NCBI GenBank assembly: GCA_011391295.1
Contig: JAABQT010000008.1
Location: 1-17,520 of the forward strand
DNA length: 17,520 nucleotides
Source: Betaproteobacteria bacterium
Lineage (GTDB): Bacteria > Pseudomonadota > Gammaproteobacteria > Burkholderiales > SG8-39
Reading direction: 5' to 3'
Shown piece by piece: positions 10,948 through 17,520 of this stretch (its first letter is position 1; the number at the start of each line of letters is the position of its first letter). The notes beneath the pieces were generated by a model that was given only the letters and a program-made list of their open reading frames with translations, was not told the origin of the DNA and did not search any database. Position numbers and translations under genes: made by a program.

Positions 10948-12597
10948 ATGCTGACAATTGACGACGTTCGGGCGGTTCCGCTGTTCTCCACACTCGCGCG
11001 GCCCGAACTCGAGCGCCTCGCGCGGACCGCCGCCGACCTGCATCTCGCTGCCGGGGAATACGCCGCGCATGAGGGCGGGCAGGAGCGCGCGCTGTTCGCG
11101 GTCCTCTCCGGCAAGATCGAGGTGGTCCGATTGATCGACGGGGTAGAGCGCACCCTGGGCTGGCGCCTCCCCGGCATCATTTTCGGCGAGCTGCCGATCG
11201 CCCTCGGCACGCCGCTCTACGGAAGTTACCGGGCGTCGGAACCCTCGCGCGTGATGCGCGTCGAGATCCAGGAGTACTACGCGATCGCGGCGGCATCGCC
11301 CGAGATTTCCCTGAAGGTCGCCGCGCTGGCGCGCGAGCGCATCGGCGGGATGCAGGGCATCGAGGCCGAGGCGCCCAAGCCGCGCGTCATCATGGTCGGT
11401 CACCGCTGGGACAACGCCTGCGGCGCCTTGCGCCAGTTTCTCGCGCGCAACCAGATCTCGCATGAATGGCTGACGCCCGATGCCCCCGACCTGCCCGCGC
11501 GCTGGCCCGGAACCCGACCTGCGGATGAAGATTGCCCTGCGCTGAAGCTGGCCGACGGGACGCTCCTGCATCGGCCCGCGACACGCGACCTTGCCCAGCG
11601 CCTTGGCCTGCAAACGAGCGCTCGCCTTGCCGAATACGACACCATCGTCATCGGCGGCGGACCGGCAGGCATGGCGGCGGCGGTATACGGCGCATCCGAG
11701 GGGCTGCGCACCCTCGTGGTGGAGCGCGAGGCCCCCGGCGGCCAGGCAGGGACGTCTTCGCGCATAGAGAACTATCTCGGTTTCCCCAGCGGTGTGTCGG
11801 GCGACGAACTCGCGAGTCGGGCACTCAAGCAGGCAAGGCGGCTCGGGGCGGAGATTCTGGTGACGCGCTCCGTCGCTCGCATCGATCCGCATTTGCGTCG
11901 GATTTACCTCGACGGCGACGAGACCGTCCAGGCGCGGTCCGTGATCCTTGCAACCGGCGTCACGTGGCGCCGCCTCGCGATCGAGGGCTTCGACCGGCTC
12001 ATCGGCAAGGGTATCTACTATGGCGCGGCGCGCAGCGAAGCAAGCGCGGCCCATGGACTCGACGTCCACCTCATCGGCGCCGGAAACTCGGCCGGCCAGG
12101 CCGCCATGCACTTCGCCAATCATGCGCGCACCGTGACGCTCGTCGTCCGCGGCGACTCCCTGGAGAAGGGCATGTCGCGCTACCTGGTCGAGCAACTGCG
12201 CGGGAAATCGAACGTGAAGGCTCTGCTGCGCTCGGAAGTGGTCGCCGCGCACGGCGACGCGCACCTGACGGAAATCGACCTGCGCGAAGGCGCGACGGTC
12301 ACCCGGCACGATTGCGGCGGCCTGTTCGTCTTCATCGGCGCCGATGCCCAGACCGACTGGCTGCCGGCGGACATCGCACGCGATGCACGAGGCTATGTCC
12401 TGACCGGTGACGACGTGGTGAAGTCGGGGCGCTGGTCGCACAACCGCGATCCCTACCTCCTCGAATCGAGTGTCCCCGGTGTTTTCGCCTGCGGAGACGT
12501 GAGGTTGAGCCCGGTCAAGCGCGTTGCCTCCGCAGTCGGCGAAGGCAGCATGGCGATCGCTTTCGTGCACAAATACCTGCAGCAGGACGCGCGGTAG
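10948..12597 (+). CDS. Cyclic-nucleotide-binding domain / thioredoxin-reductase-like FAD oxidoreductase
   Basis: 549 residues in three parts: a cNMP-binding-type beta roll (about 1-125, with 'GEYAAHEGG', 'VLSGKIEVV' and 'GIIFGELPIAL'), a short glutaredoxin-like segment (about 145-220) and a thioredoxin-reductase-like flavoprotein (from 230). The FAD motif GGGPAG is at 236-241 and the NAD(P)H motif 'LIGAGNSAGQAA' near 375. The 'GGQAGTSSRIENYLGFPSG' and 'VPGVFACGDVR' motifs are also present. The redox CxxC found between the two nucleotide sites in thioredoxin reductase is absent; that place reads 'GIYYGAARSEA'. It is therefore not a classical thioredoxin reductase; the electron acceptor is unknown. 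The ATG at 10948 was chosen because the cNMP domain starts there; the ORF opens earlier with non-conserved sequence. It is the first chromosomal gene after the array. Confidence 0.88.
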   Translation: MLTIDDVRAVPLFSTLARPELERLARTAADLHLAAGEYAAHEGGQERALFAVLSGKIEVVRLIDGVERTLGWRLPGIIFGELPIALGTPLYGSYRASEPSRVMRVEIQEYYAIAAASPEISLKVAALARERIGGMQGIEAEAPKPRVIMVGHRWDNACGALRQFLARNQISHEWLTPDAPDLPARWPGTRPADEDCPALKLADGTLLHRPATRDLAQRLGLQTSARLAEYDTIVIGGGPAGMAAAVYGASEGLRTLVVEREAPGGQAGTSSRIENYLGFPSGVSGDELASRALKQARRLGAEILVTRSVARIDPHLRRIYLDGDETVQARSVILATGVTWRRLAIEGFDRLIGKGIYYGAARSEASAAHGLDVHLIGAGNSAGQAAMHFANHARTVTLVVRGDSLEKGMSRYLVEQLRGKSNVKALLRSEVVAAHGDAHLTEIDLREGATVTRHDCGGLFVFIGADAQTDWLPADIARDARGYVLTGDDVVKSGRWSHNRDPYLLESSVPGVFACGDVRLSPVKRVASAVGEGSMAIAFVHKYLQQDAR

Positions 12598-12610
12598 CAC
12601 TCGGCGCCCG

Positions 12611-12624
12611 CGGTCTCGAGACCG
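12611..12624. promoter_or_regulatory. 14-bp perfect palindrome after the flavoprotein gene
   Basis: CGGTCTCGAGACCG lies 14 nt after the flavoprotein stop and 59 nt before the DUF6868 gene. It could be an operator half-pair site or a minor hairpin; no other support. Confidence 0.25.
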
Positions 12625-12682
12625 TTGCACGCAGTCGTCAGGCACTTTCGCGAGCGGATTTTGGAACCGAAAGGGGAACTCG

Positions 12683-12925
12683 ATGAATGTTGAATTCGCA
12701 CGTAACTTCCTGCTCTGGTGCGCAGTCATCAACTATGGCGTGCTGCTGGTCTGGTTCCTGTTCTTCATGTTTGCGCACGATTGGATGCAGCGCCTGCACG
12801 GCCGGTGGTTTCGCATCTCCGCCGACCAGTTCGACGCCATCCACTACGCCGCGATGGCGATCTACAAGATCGGCATCCTCCTGTTCAACCTCGTGCCCCT
12901 CGCCGTGCTGTACATCATCAGTTGA
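12683..12925 (+). CDS. DUF6868 family small membrane protein
   Basis: 80 residues: MNVEFARNFLLWCAVINYGV, a first membrane helix (about 8-30, 'VLLVWFLFFMFAHDWMQRLH'), the conserved-looking loop 'GRWFRISADQFDAIHYAAMA' and a second helix ending 'ILLFNLVPLAVLYIIS'. This is the pattern of the DUF6868 family; no function is known. A Shine-Dalgarno (AAAGGGGAA) lies 5-6 nt before the ATG. It follows the flavoprotein by 85 nt on the same strand and precedes the lipoprotein by 30 nt. Confidence 0.85.
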   Translation: MNVEFARNFLLWCAVINYGVLLVWFLFFMFAHDWMQRLHGRWFRISADQFDAIHYAAMAIYKIGILLFNLVPLAVLYIIS

Positions 12926-12955
12926 AAGGGTAGGATTCGCAAGGATCTGAGACTC

Positions 12956-13942
12956 ATGGAAAAGGCACTGACGACAAGTCTGCTGCGCACGCTGCTCCTG
13001 GCCGCCCTGTCCGCATCGCTGCTCGGGTGCGCATTTTCGCCCCCGTATGTCCCCGAGCCACAGCCGCTGGAGCCAGGCCGGCTGCCGACGCCGGATGTGG
13101 CGGCGAGCATTCCGCTCCTGGGGCCGTGCACCGACTCGGCCGATCGCACGCTGCGCTTCAATTCGAACCACCCGATGACCATCCTGGTGCACGGTTGCAA
13201 CGGCTCTGCCGGGCGTTTTCGTGCGCTGGCGCAGTTGTACGCGTTTCACGGGCAGCAGGCCGCGTGTTTCAGCTACGACGATCGCGACAGCCTGATGGTC
13301 AGTTCAGGCCAGCTGATCACCGCGCTCGACGAGCTGGCCGGCCACTTGCGCAATCGCAGCGTGACGGTCATCGGGCACAGCATGGGCGGCCTGGTGGCGC
13401 GCAAGGCGATGGAGCGCGAGCGGCGTGCCCAGTGGCGCCAGCATGACGTCAACATCAATCTCGCCACGGTTTCGGCGCCGTTCGCTGGCATCGCGGTCGC
13501 GAGTACCTGCGGCAACAAGGTCCTGCAGTGGCTGAGCCTGGGCGCGCTGCCGGCATCGTGCTGGATCGTCACCGGCGACAACTGGTACGAAATCACCGCG
13601 CCATCGGAATTCATCCGCAACCCGGGGCCGCTGCTGAGCTCGGTGCAGCGCTACCTCAAGGTCGTCACCGACGAGCGCGATACCTGCCGCCGCAAGAGCG
13701 AGGATGGCACCTGCCTCGAAAGCGACTACATCTTCAGCCTCGCCGAGCAGTACCACCCGGTGGTCGACAACTACACGCAACTGACCAATGTCCAGGTCGA
13801 CGCCGGCCACGTCGAGATCGTGGGTTACAAACAGGTCGCGCCGCGCAAACTGCTGGAGATCCTGCAGCAGCAAGGCATGCTCGCACCCACGCCGCCAGGG
13901 CGCCAGGCGGCGCTGGAGCGCTTGCTCGCCGAGCTGTACTGA
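12956..13942 (+). CDS. Lipoprotein alpha/beta hydrolase (lipase/esterase-like)
   Basis: 328 residues. The N-terminus is a lipoprotein signal: a hydrophobic stretch ending in the lipobox LLGC with the lipid-bearing Cys at 25. The hydrolase core has 'MTILVHGCNGSAGRF' (oxyanion strand and loop), the nucleophile elbow GHSMGG with Ser142, 'NINLATVSAPFAG', and a C-terminal 'VDAGHVEIVGY' that places the likely catalytic His. Four further Cys residues in the mature chain ('STCGNK', 'SCWIV', 'DTCRRK', 'GTCLES') suggest disulfides in the periplasm. It is probably a membrane-anchored periplasmic esterase; the substrate is unknown. The ATG at 12956 fits the lipoprotein signal. Confidence 0.85.
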   Translation: MEKALTTSLLRTLLLAALSASLLGCAFSPPYVPEPQPLEPGRLPTPDVAASIPLLGPCTDSADRTLRFNSNHPMTILVHGCNGSAGRFRALAQLYAFHGQQAACFSYDDRDSLMVSSGQLITALDELAGHLRNRSVTVIGHSMGGLVARKAMERERRAQWRQHDVNINLATVSAPFAGIAVASTCGNKVLQWLSLGALPASCWIVTGDNWYEITAPSEFIRNPGPLLSSVQRYLKVVTDERDTCRRKSEDGTCLESDYIFSLAEQYHPVVDNYTQLTNVQVDAGHVEIVGYKQVAPRKLLEILQQQGMLAPTPPGRQAALERLLAELY

Positions 13943-13962
13943 TGCCGCGGTAGACTGGTGCC

Positions 13963-14175
13963 ATGGCCGCCTGGTTTCTGCCTGCGCTGAAAGCCGTCCT
14001 GCCGCACGTCGGCGCCATCCTCGCGGTGGCGAAGCCGGTGTTCACCAGGAAGAGCCCCGAGACCGCCAATCAGGCGCAACTCCTGCAGCAGCAGATCGGC
14101 GAGCTGCAGAGCGCCGCGGCGCAGAACGCGGACAACATCAAAGCGCTGGCGTTGTCCGTCATCATGGGCCGCTAA
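13963..14175 (+). CDS. Small protein with membrane segment and coiled coil, unknown function
   Basis: 70 residues: 'MAAWFLPALKAVLPHVGAIL' and 'AVAKPVFTRK' give one hydrophobic segment followed by a basic edge, then 'ANQAQLLQQQIGELQSAAAQ' and 'NADNIKALALSVI', a heptad-like coiled coil rich in Gln and Ala. I recognise similar small proteins in betaproteobacteria but no named family or function. The gene lies 20 nt after the lipoprotein gene on the same strand. The Shine-Dalgarno is weak. Coding potential is supported by the ordered hydrophobic/coiled-coil layout. Confidence 0.65.
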   Translation: MAAWFLPALKAVLPHVGAILAVAKPVFTRKSPETANQAQLLQQQIGELQSAAAQNADNIKALALSVIMGR

Positions 14176-14240
14176 GACCTGGCGATCCCCTGCGTCTGGA
14201 TGGAATGGAATTCCCGCGCAAGCTGTAAGCTTTCGCAGGC

Positions 14241-14262
14241 GCTTTCCGACCAACCGGAAAGC
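14241..14262 (+). promoter_or_regulatory. Hairpin upstream of the arsenosugar gene pair
   Basis: An 8-bp perfect stem (GCTTTCCG 14241-14248, CGGAAAGC 14255-14262) with loop ACCAAC lies 21 nt before the ATG at 14284. No T-run follows, so it is more likely an mRNA leader structure or protein site than a terminator. Confidence 0.35.
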
Positions 14263-14283
14263 CCCATTTCAAGAAGGGTCACC

Positions 14284-14616
14284 ATGGACACGTACTACAA
14301 GGGTCAGCACCTCGCCGACTTCGCGAAGATTTCCGAAGGCAGCCCGGATCTGGGCAAGAAATTCTTCGACTACTACGGCGCCGTATTCGCCGACGGCGCC
14401 CTCACGGCGCGCGAAAAGAGCCTCATCGCGCTGGCCGTCGCGCACGCCGTGCAATGCCCCTACTGCATCGACTCCTATACCCAGGACTGCCAGCAAAAGG
14501 GCGCCGACTTCGAGCAGATGACCGAAGCGCTGCACGTGGCGGTGGCGATCCGCGGCGGCGCCTCCCTCGTCCACGGCATGCAGATGCGCGAGCAGGCCAA
14601 AAAGCTGGGAATGTAG
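14284..14616 (+). CDS. Arsenosugar biosynthesis-associated peroxidase-like protein (carboxymuconolactone decarboxylase family)
   Basis: 110 residues: 'MDTYYKGQHLADFAKISEGS', 'LGKKFFDYYGAVFADGALTA', 'EKSLIALAVAHAVQCPYCID' and 'GASLVHGMQMREQAKKLGM'. This is the AhpD/carboxymuconolactone decarboxylase fold with a redox CxxC at 58-61; the His that follows this motif in AhpD is Tyr65 here. This variant is usually found beside arsS and is annotated as arsenosugar-associated. A Shine-Dalgarno (AAGAAGGG) precedes the ATG. The stop codon is directly followed by the arsS start with no gap, so the two are surely co-translated. Its biochemical step is unproven. Confidence 0.9.
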   Translation: MDTYYKGQHLADFAKISEGSPDLGKKFFDYYGAVFADGALTAREKSLIALAVAHAVQCPYCIDSYTQDCQQKGADFEQMTEALHVAVAIRGGASLVHGMQMREQAKKLGM

Positions 14617-15720
14617 GTGCGGCCCGCCACCCTCCCCATCCGCCTCGAACAGGTCGCCGAGGACCTGGCGCTGGACCGCGCCACGCCGCGCGCGACGCAG
14701 AGTTTGCGACGGCGCGCCGCGCCCCTCGCCACGCCTGCCGCGCAGCTGCGCCTGCTGAAAGCAGTGCCGCTGCACACGGAGTTCGACGCACTGGCCGGGA
14801 AGGAATTGCGACCCGCGCAACTGGACGTCTTCCAGGTCAATCTCGGCAAGCTGTGCAACATGACCTGCAAGCACTGCCACGTCGACGCGGGCCCCGACCG
14901 CACCGACGCCATGATGGACGATGCCACCGTCGAGCAGGTGCTGGCGGCGATCCGCGCAACCGGCGCGCACACCGTGGACCTCACCGGCGGCGCACCCGAG
15001 TTGCACCCGCGTTTTCGCAGCGTGGTGCAGGCGGCGTTCGACGCCGGCAAGCGCGTCATGGACCGCTGCAACCTCACCGTGCTGCTCCTGCCGCGCAACG
15101 CCGGGCTGGTGGACTGGATGGCCGAGCGCCAGGTCGAGATCGTCGCTTCGCTCCCCCATTACCGGCGCCCCAACACCGATGCGCAACGCGGCGACGGCGT
15201 GTTCGAGCGTTCAGTGCGCGCGCTACGCGTGCTCAACGCCGCCGGCTATGGCAAGGGCGACCCGCAGCGGCGCCTGACGCTGGTCTCCAATCCGGCGGGC
15301 GCTTTTCTTGGCGCCTCACAGGCTAGCGCGGAGCGCGAGTGGCGCGAAGGACTGCGGCAGAATTTCGGCATCAGCTTCGACCGCCTGTTCGTGCTCAACA
15401 ACATGCCGATCTCGCGTTTTCTCGAATGGCTGCAGGACTCGGGCAATCTCGAGTCCTACCTGCAGCGCCTGGTGAATGCCTACAACCCGGCGGCGATCGG
15501 CGGCCTCATGTGCCGCAATACGCTGTCGGTGGGCTGGGACGGGCGCCTGTACGACTGCGACTTCAACCAGATGCTCGACCTGGAGCTCGATCTGCCCGCA
15601 GGCGCGCATATCCGCGATTTCGACGAGCCGGCCTGGCAACGCCGCCGTATCGTCACCGCGCGCCATTGCTTCGGCTGCACCGCGGGCGCGGGCAGCTCCT
15701 GCGGCGGCCAGACTTCCTGA
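14617..15720 (+). CDS. arsS: Arsenosugar biosynthesis radical SAM protein ArsS
   Basis: 367 residues. The radical SAM iron-sulfur motif CNMTCKHC is at residues 80-87 (Cys80, 84, 87), inside 'VFQVNLGKLCNMTCKHCHVD'. 'DLTGGAPELHPRFR' follows, then a C-terminal Cys-rich domain with 'MCRNTLSVGWDGRLYDCDFN' and 'HCFGCTAGAGSSCGGQ'. This is the ArsS/DUF3641 layout: ArsS is thought to attach a 5'-deoxyadenosyl group to methylated arsenic on the route to arsenosugars. The C-terminal motif uses Cys codons, not selenocysteine. The GTG start at 14617 abuts the stop of the peroxidase-like gene; the 'PLATPAAQL' segment near residue 37 is family-like and supports this longer start. No arsM is in the window. 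Confidence 0.9.
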   Translation: MRPATLPIRLEQVAEDLALDRATPRATQSLRRRAAPLATPAAQLRLLKAVPLHTEFDALAGKELRPAQLDVFQVNLGKLCNMTCKHCHVDAGPDRTDAMMDDATVEQVLAAIRATGAHTVDLTGGAPELHPRFRSVVQAAFDAGKRVMDRCNLTVLLLPRNAGLVDWMAERQVEIVASLPHYRRPNTDAQRGDGVFERSVRALRVLNAAGYGKGDPQRRLTLVSNPAGAFLGASQASAEREWREGLRQNFGISFDRLFVLNNMPISRFLEWLQDSGNLESYLQRLVNAYNPAAIGGLMCRNTLSVGWDGRLYDCDFNQMLDLELDLPAGAHIRDFDEPAWQRRRIVTARHCFGCTAGAGSSCGGQTS

Positions 15721-15732
15721 GCGCGCCTCAGG
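15716..15732. terminator. Small hairpin between convergent arsS and dnaQ
   Basis: CCTGAG (15716-15721), loop CGCGC, CTCAGG (15727-15732). The two convergent stop codons lie within the stem, only 7 nt apart. There is no T-run; it may contribute to bidirectional termination. Confidence 0.3.
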
Positions 15733-16456
15733 CCTTGCGCCACAGGATGCCGCCGACGGCTTCCTTCGCCATGCCGTCGAGGTACTTCTCGTGTGCCGCC
15801 AGTTCCTGCGCCGAGGCCTGCACCACCACCAGCTTCGAGGCGTCGATCGCCGCCGTCATCGCCGCCTGCTCGGCGGGCGTTTCCAGGTCCATCACCAAGC
15901 TGTCCTGGCCGCGCGTCATCGCCAGGTACACCGCGGCCAGCAGCCGCGCGTCGAGCAGCGCCCCGTGCAGCGTGCGCTGCGCGTTGCTCACCGCGTAGCG
16001 CTCGCACAGCGCGTCCAGCGAATTGCGCTTGCCCGGGTGCAGCTCGCGCGCGATGGCAAGCGTGTCGACGATGGCCGCGGCGTGATCCTTCAGCCGGCCC
16101 AGTTTCGCGCGGCCGAGCTCCTGGTCGAGGAACTCGACGTCGAAATCGGCGTTGTGGATCACCAGCTCGGCGCCGCGGATGTAGTCCAGGAACGCGTTGG
16201 CCACCTCGTGGAACTTCGGCTTGTCGGCGAGGAATTCGTCCGTCAGACCGTGCACGCGCAACGCGCCCTCCTCGCTCTTGCGCTCCGGGTTCAGGTAGCT
16301 GTGGAAATGATTGTCGCTGACGCGCCGGCTCAGCAGCTCGATGCAGCCGATCTCGATCACGCGGTCGCCCAGGCGCGCGTTCAGCCCCGTGGTCTCGGTG
16401 TCCAGCACCACCTGTCTAGGCGAGGGAATCAGGCACCCCCTTGTTGGCGAGCGCAT
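15728..16456 (-). CDS. dnaQ: DNA polymerase III epsilon subunit (3'-5' proofreading exonuclease)
   Basis: About 242 residues. Exonuclease motif I is '[10 protein letters not shown]' with the metal-binding DxE, then '[14 protein letters not shown]', motif II '[20 protein letters not shown]' and motif III '[15 protein letters not shown]' with '[20 protein letters not shown]' (HxxxxxD). It closely follows the E. coli DnaQ order, including the C-terminal 'AHEKYLDGM...GGILWRK' end that binds the polymerase. It lies directly after rnhA as in many proteobacteria. The start is uncertain: ATG 16456 gives '[15 protein letters not shown]' before the motif and overlaps rnhA by 41 nt; GTG 16411 would avoid the overlap but lose the conserved 'RQ' before the first strand. 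The gene itself is not in doubt. Confidence 0.93.
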   Translation of the reverse strand: MRSPTRGCLIPSPRQVVLDTETTGLNARLGDRVIEIGCIELLSRRVSDNHFHSYLNPERKSEEGALRVHGLTDEFLADKPKFHEVANAFLDYIRGAELVIHNADFDVEFLDQELGRAKLGRLKDHAAAIVDTLAIARELHPGKRNSLDALCERYAVSNAQRTLHGALLDARLLAAVYLAMTRGQDSLVMDLETPAEQAAMTAAIDASKLVVVQASAQELAAHEKYLDGMAKEAVGGILWRKA

Positions 16457-16856
16457 CCGCGCGCTCGTTCTCCGGATGCCCCGCATGCCCCTTCACCCAG
16501 TGCCACTCGATGCGGTGGCCATTCGCCACCTCGTCCAGGCGCAGCCACAGGTCCGCGTTCTTCACCGGCTTGCTGTCCGCCGTGCGCCAGCCGCGGCGCT
16601 TCCAGGCGTGGATCCACTCGGTGATGCCCTTCTGCACGTACTGCGAGTCGGTGTACAGGCGCACCACCGGGCGCCCTTTGAGCGCTTCCAGCGCGCGGAT
16701 CACCGCGGTGAGCTCCATGCGGTTGTTGGTGGTGGCGGCCTCGCCGCCGTGCAGCTCGCGCTCTCGCCCGTTGACGCGCAGCAGCGCGCCCCAGCCGCCC
16801 GGTCCGGGATTGCCCTTGCAGGCGCCGTCGGCGTAGATCTCCACCTCGTCAGTCAT
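16416..16856 (-). CDS. rnhA: Ribonuclease HI
   Basis: 146 residues. All catalytic residues are in the E. coli numbering: Asp10 ('[17 protein letters not shown]'), Glu48 ('[10 protein letters not shown]'), Asp70 ('[12 protein letters not shown]'), His124 and Asp134 ('[19 protein letters not shown]'). It degrades the RNA strand of RNA-DNA hybrids. The basic protrusion ('[17 protein letters not shown]') is present as in E. coli. The start overlaps the upstream methyltransferase stop by 8 nt, and the 3' end overlaps the likely dnaQ start, so the three genes form one operon. Confidence 0.97.
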   Translation of the reverse strand: MTDEVEIYADGACKGNPGPGGWGALLRVNGRERELHGGEAATTNNRMELTAVIRALEALKGRPVVRLYTDSQYVQKGITEWIHAWKRRGWRTADSKPVKNADLWLRLDEVANGHRIEWHWVKGHAGHPENERADALANKGVPDSLA

Positions 16857-17520
16857 CGCAGCGCCGCGCAGCGTGGCCGGGATGCCCGTTCTTCTGCGGC
16901 AGCGCCGCCACCGCGCGGCGCCGCGCGCGCTCCTTGCGCCAGGCCGGGGTGATGACGCGCATGCCGTGCACCCGCTTCACCGCGCGCACCACGTACACCC
17001 CGCCCAGGATCGGCCACCAGCGTGCGCCGGCCTGCTCCATGAACGCGAAGCGCTGCAGCCACGCGGGCTGCGCACAGGGCGGCGCGTAGCAGCCGAAGCG
17101 CCCGCCGTTCAGCTCGAAGCCGAGCAGCTGCAGCCATTCCTTGAGCTTGAGCAGCCCGACGAAGCGCGCGTTCCAGGGCGAAGGCGCCGCGCGCCCCGAG
17201 ATCCTGCGGCGCAGCCCCCACAGCGAAGCCGTGTTGAAGCCCGAGATCACCACCTGGCCCTCGGGCCTGAGCACGCGATCCGTCTCGCGCAGCACGTGGT
17301 GCGCATCGAGGTGCGACTCGAGCGCGTGCGGCAACACGATCAGGTCCAGGCTCTGCGAGGCGAGCGGCAGCTGCAGCGGATCGGCGGCGAGCGCCGCGCC
17401 GGCCTCGAGTGCCAGCGAGAACCGGTACGGAATGCGGTTCTGGCGCAGGAAATCGTATTCCGGCAGGCCGACCTGCGCAGCGCGAAAACCGAACACATCC
17501 TCCACCGCATTGTCGAACTG
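16849..17520 (-). CDS. Class I SAM-dependent methyltransferase, yafS-like, 5' end outside the window
   Basis: About 223 residues of an ORF whose start lies beyond the right edge; the frame remains open to 17520 (reading '[20 protein letters not shown]' inward). The methyltransferase core shows '[20 protein letters not shown]' (motif II/post-I region), '[20 protein letters not shown]' (motif III) and a C-terminal '[17 protein letters not shown]'. The layout and the position just upstream of rnhA-dnaQ match yafS of enterobacteria and its betaproteobacterial counterparts, a methyltransferase of unknown substrate. A GTG at 17505 could be mistaken for a start, but family members have about 20-25 residues before 'VFGF'. 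The very basic C-terminal tail (about 190-218) is probably lineage-specific. Confidence 0.88.
   Translation of the reverse strand, partial: QFDNAVEDVFGFRAAQVGLPEYDFLRQNRIPYRFSLALEAGAALAADPLQLPLASQSLDLIVLPHALESHLDAHHVLRETDRVLRPEGQVVISGFNTASLWGLRRRISGRAAPSPWNARFVGLLKLKEWLQLLGFELNGGRFGCYAPPCAQPAWLQRFAFMEQAGARWWPILGGVYVVRAVKRVHGMRVITPAWRKERARRRAVAALPQKNGHPGHAARRCDD

Noticed and set aside
10822..12732. 636-residue minus-strand ORF
   Set aside because: Antisense shadow of the GC-rich flavoprotein gene; composition is low-complexity and no motif fits, while the plus frame has FAD and NAD(P)H motifs.
1..17520. tRNA or rRNA genes
   Set aside because: I saw no T-loop (GTTCRANYC) with a matching acceptor stem, nor rRNA-like blocks, in the intergenic regions.

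Overview
The window is GC-rich proteobacterial DNA, most likely from a betaproteobacterium. This is an inference from the acyl-CoA synthetase N-terminus, the yafS-like methyltransferase/rnhA/dnaQ block, the DUF6868 and arsenosugar genes, and codon use. Its centre is a sedentary chromosomal integron of about 10 kb set between ordinary chromosomal genes.

Layout. 1-211 (-): start of an acyl-CoA synthetase that runs off the left edge. 228-1754 (-): an apparent operon of integron integrase intI, a DUF4258 gene and a DUF2283 gene, joined by two 4-nt ATGA overlaps and closed by a hairpin terminator. intI is interrupted by one in-frame amber codon but otherwise looks intact. 1755-1926: the intI-attI region with a candidate array promoter and a 25-codon ORF that crosses the attI/cassette junction and overlaps the first cassette gene. 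1921 to about 10621 (+): ten cassettes. The 5' end of each of the first nine is complementary to the R'' box of its own attC: (1) exported protein; (2) ArsN2-like acetyltransferase; (3) BrnT/BrnA; (4) BrnT/BrnA; (5) two small genes of unknown families, the first frameshifted in a GGCAC repeat; (6) a 3.3-kb unit with a large PAS-GGDEF diguanylate cyclase and damaged copies of the same two small genes; (7) BrnT/BrnA; (8) membrane protein; (9) pyrimidine-dimer glycosylase; (10) small exported protein whose attC is cut short. 10622-10840: a 219-bp palindromic MITE-like element with 48-bp perfect inverted repeats marks the distal end.

10948-15720 (+): chromosomal genes: a cyclic-nucleotide-domain/thioredoxin-reductase-like flavoprotein, a DUF6868 membrane protein, a lipoprotein alpha/beta hydrolase, a small membrane/coiled-coil protein, and an arsenosugar pair (peroxidase-like protein and radical SAM ArsS). 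15728-17520 (-): dnaQ, rnhA and a yafS-like methyltransferase that runs off the right edge.

How it fits together. The amber codon suggests that cassette shuffling is now frozen unless the codon is suppressed or IntI is supplied in trans. Three toxin-antitoxin cassettes, each with its own promoter placed to give leaderless toxin mRNA, would resist loss of the array. Several other cassettes show decay. All functions are read from sequence motifs and recalled family knowledge; no searches were run.
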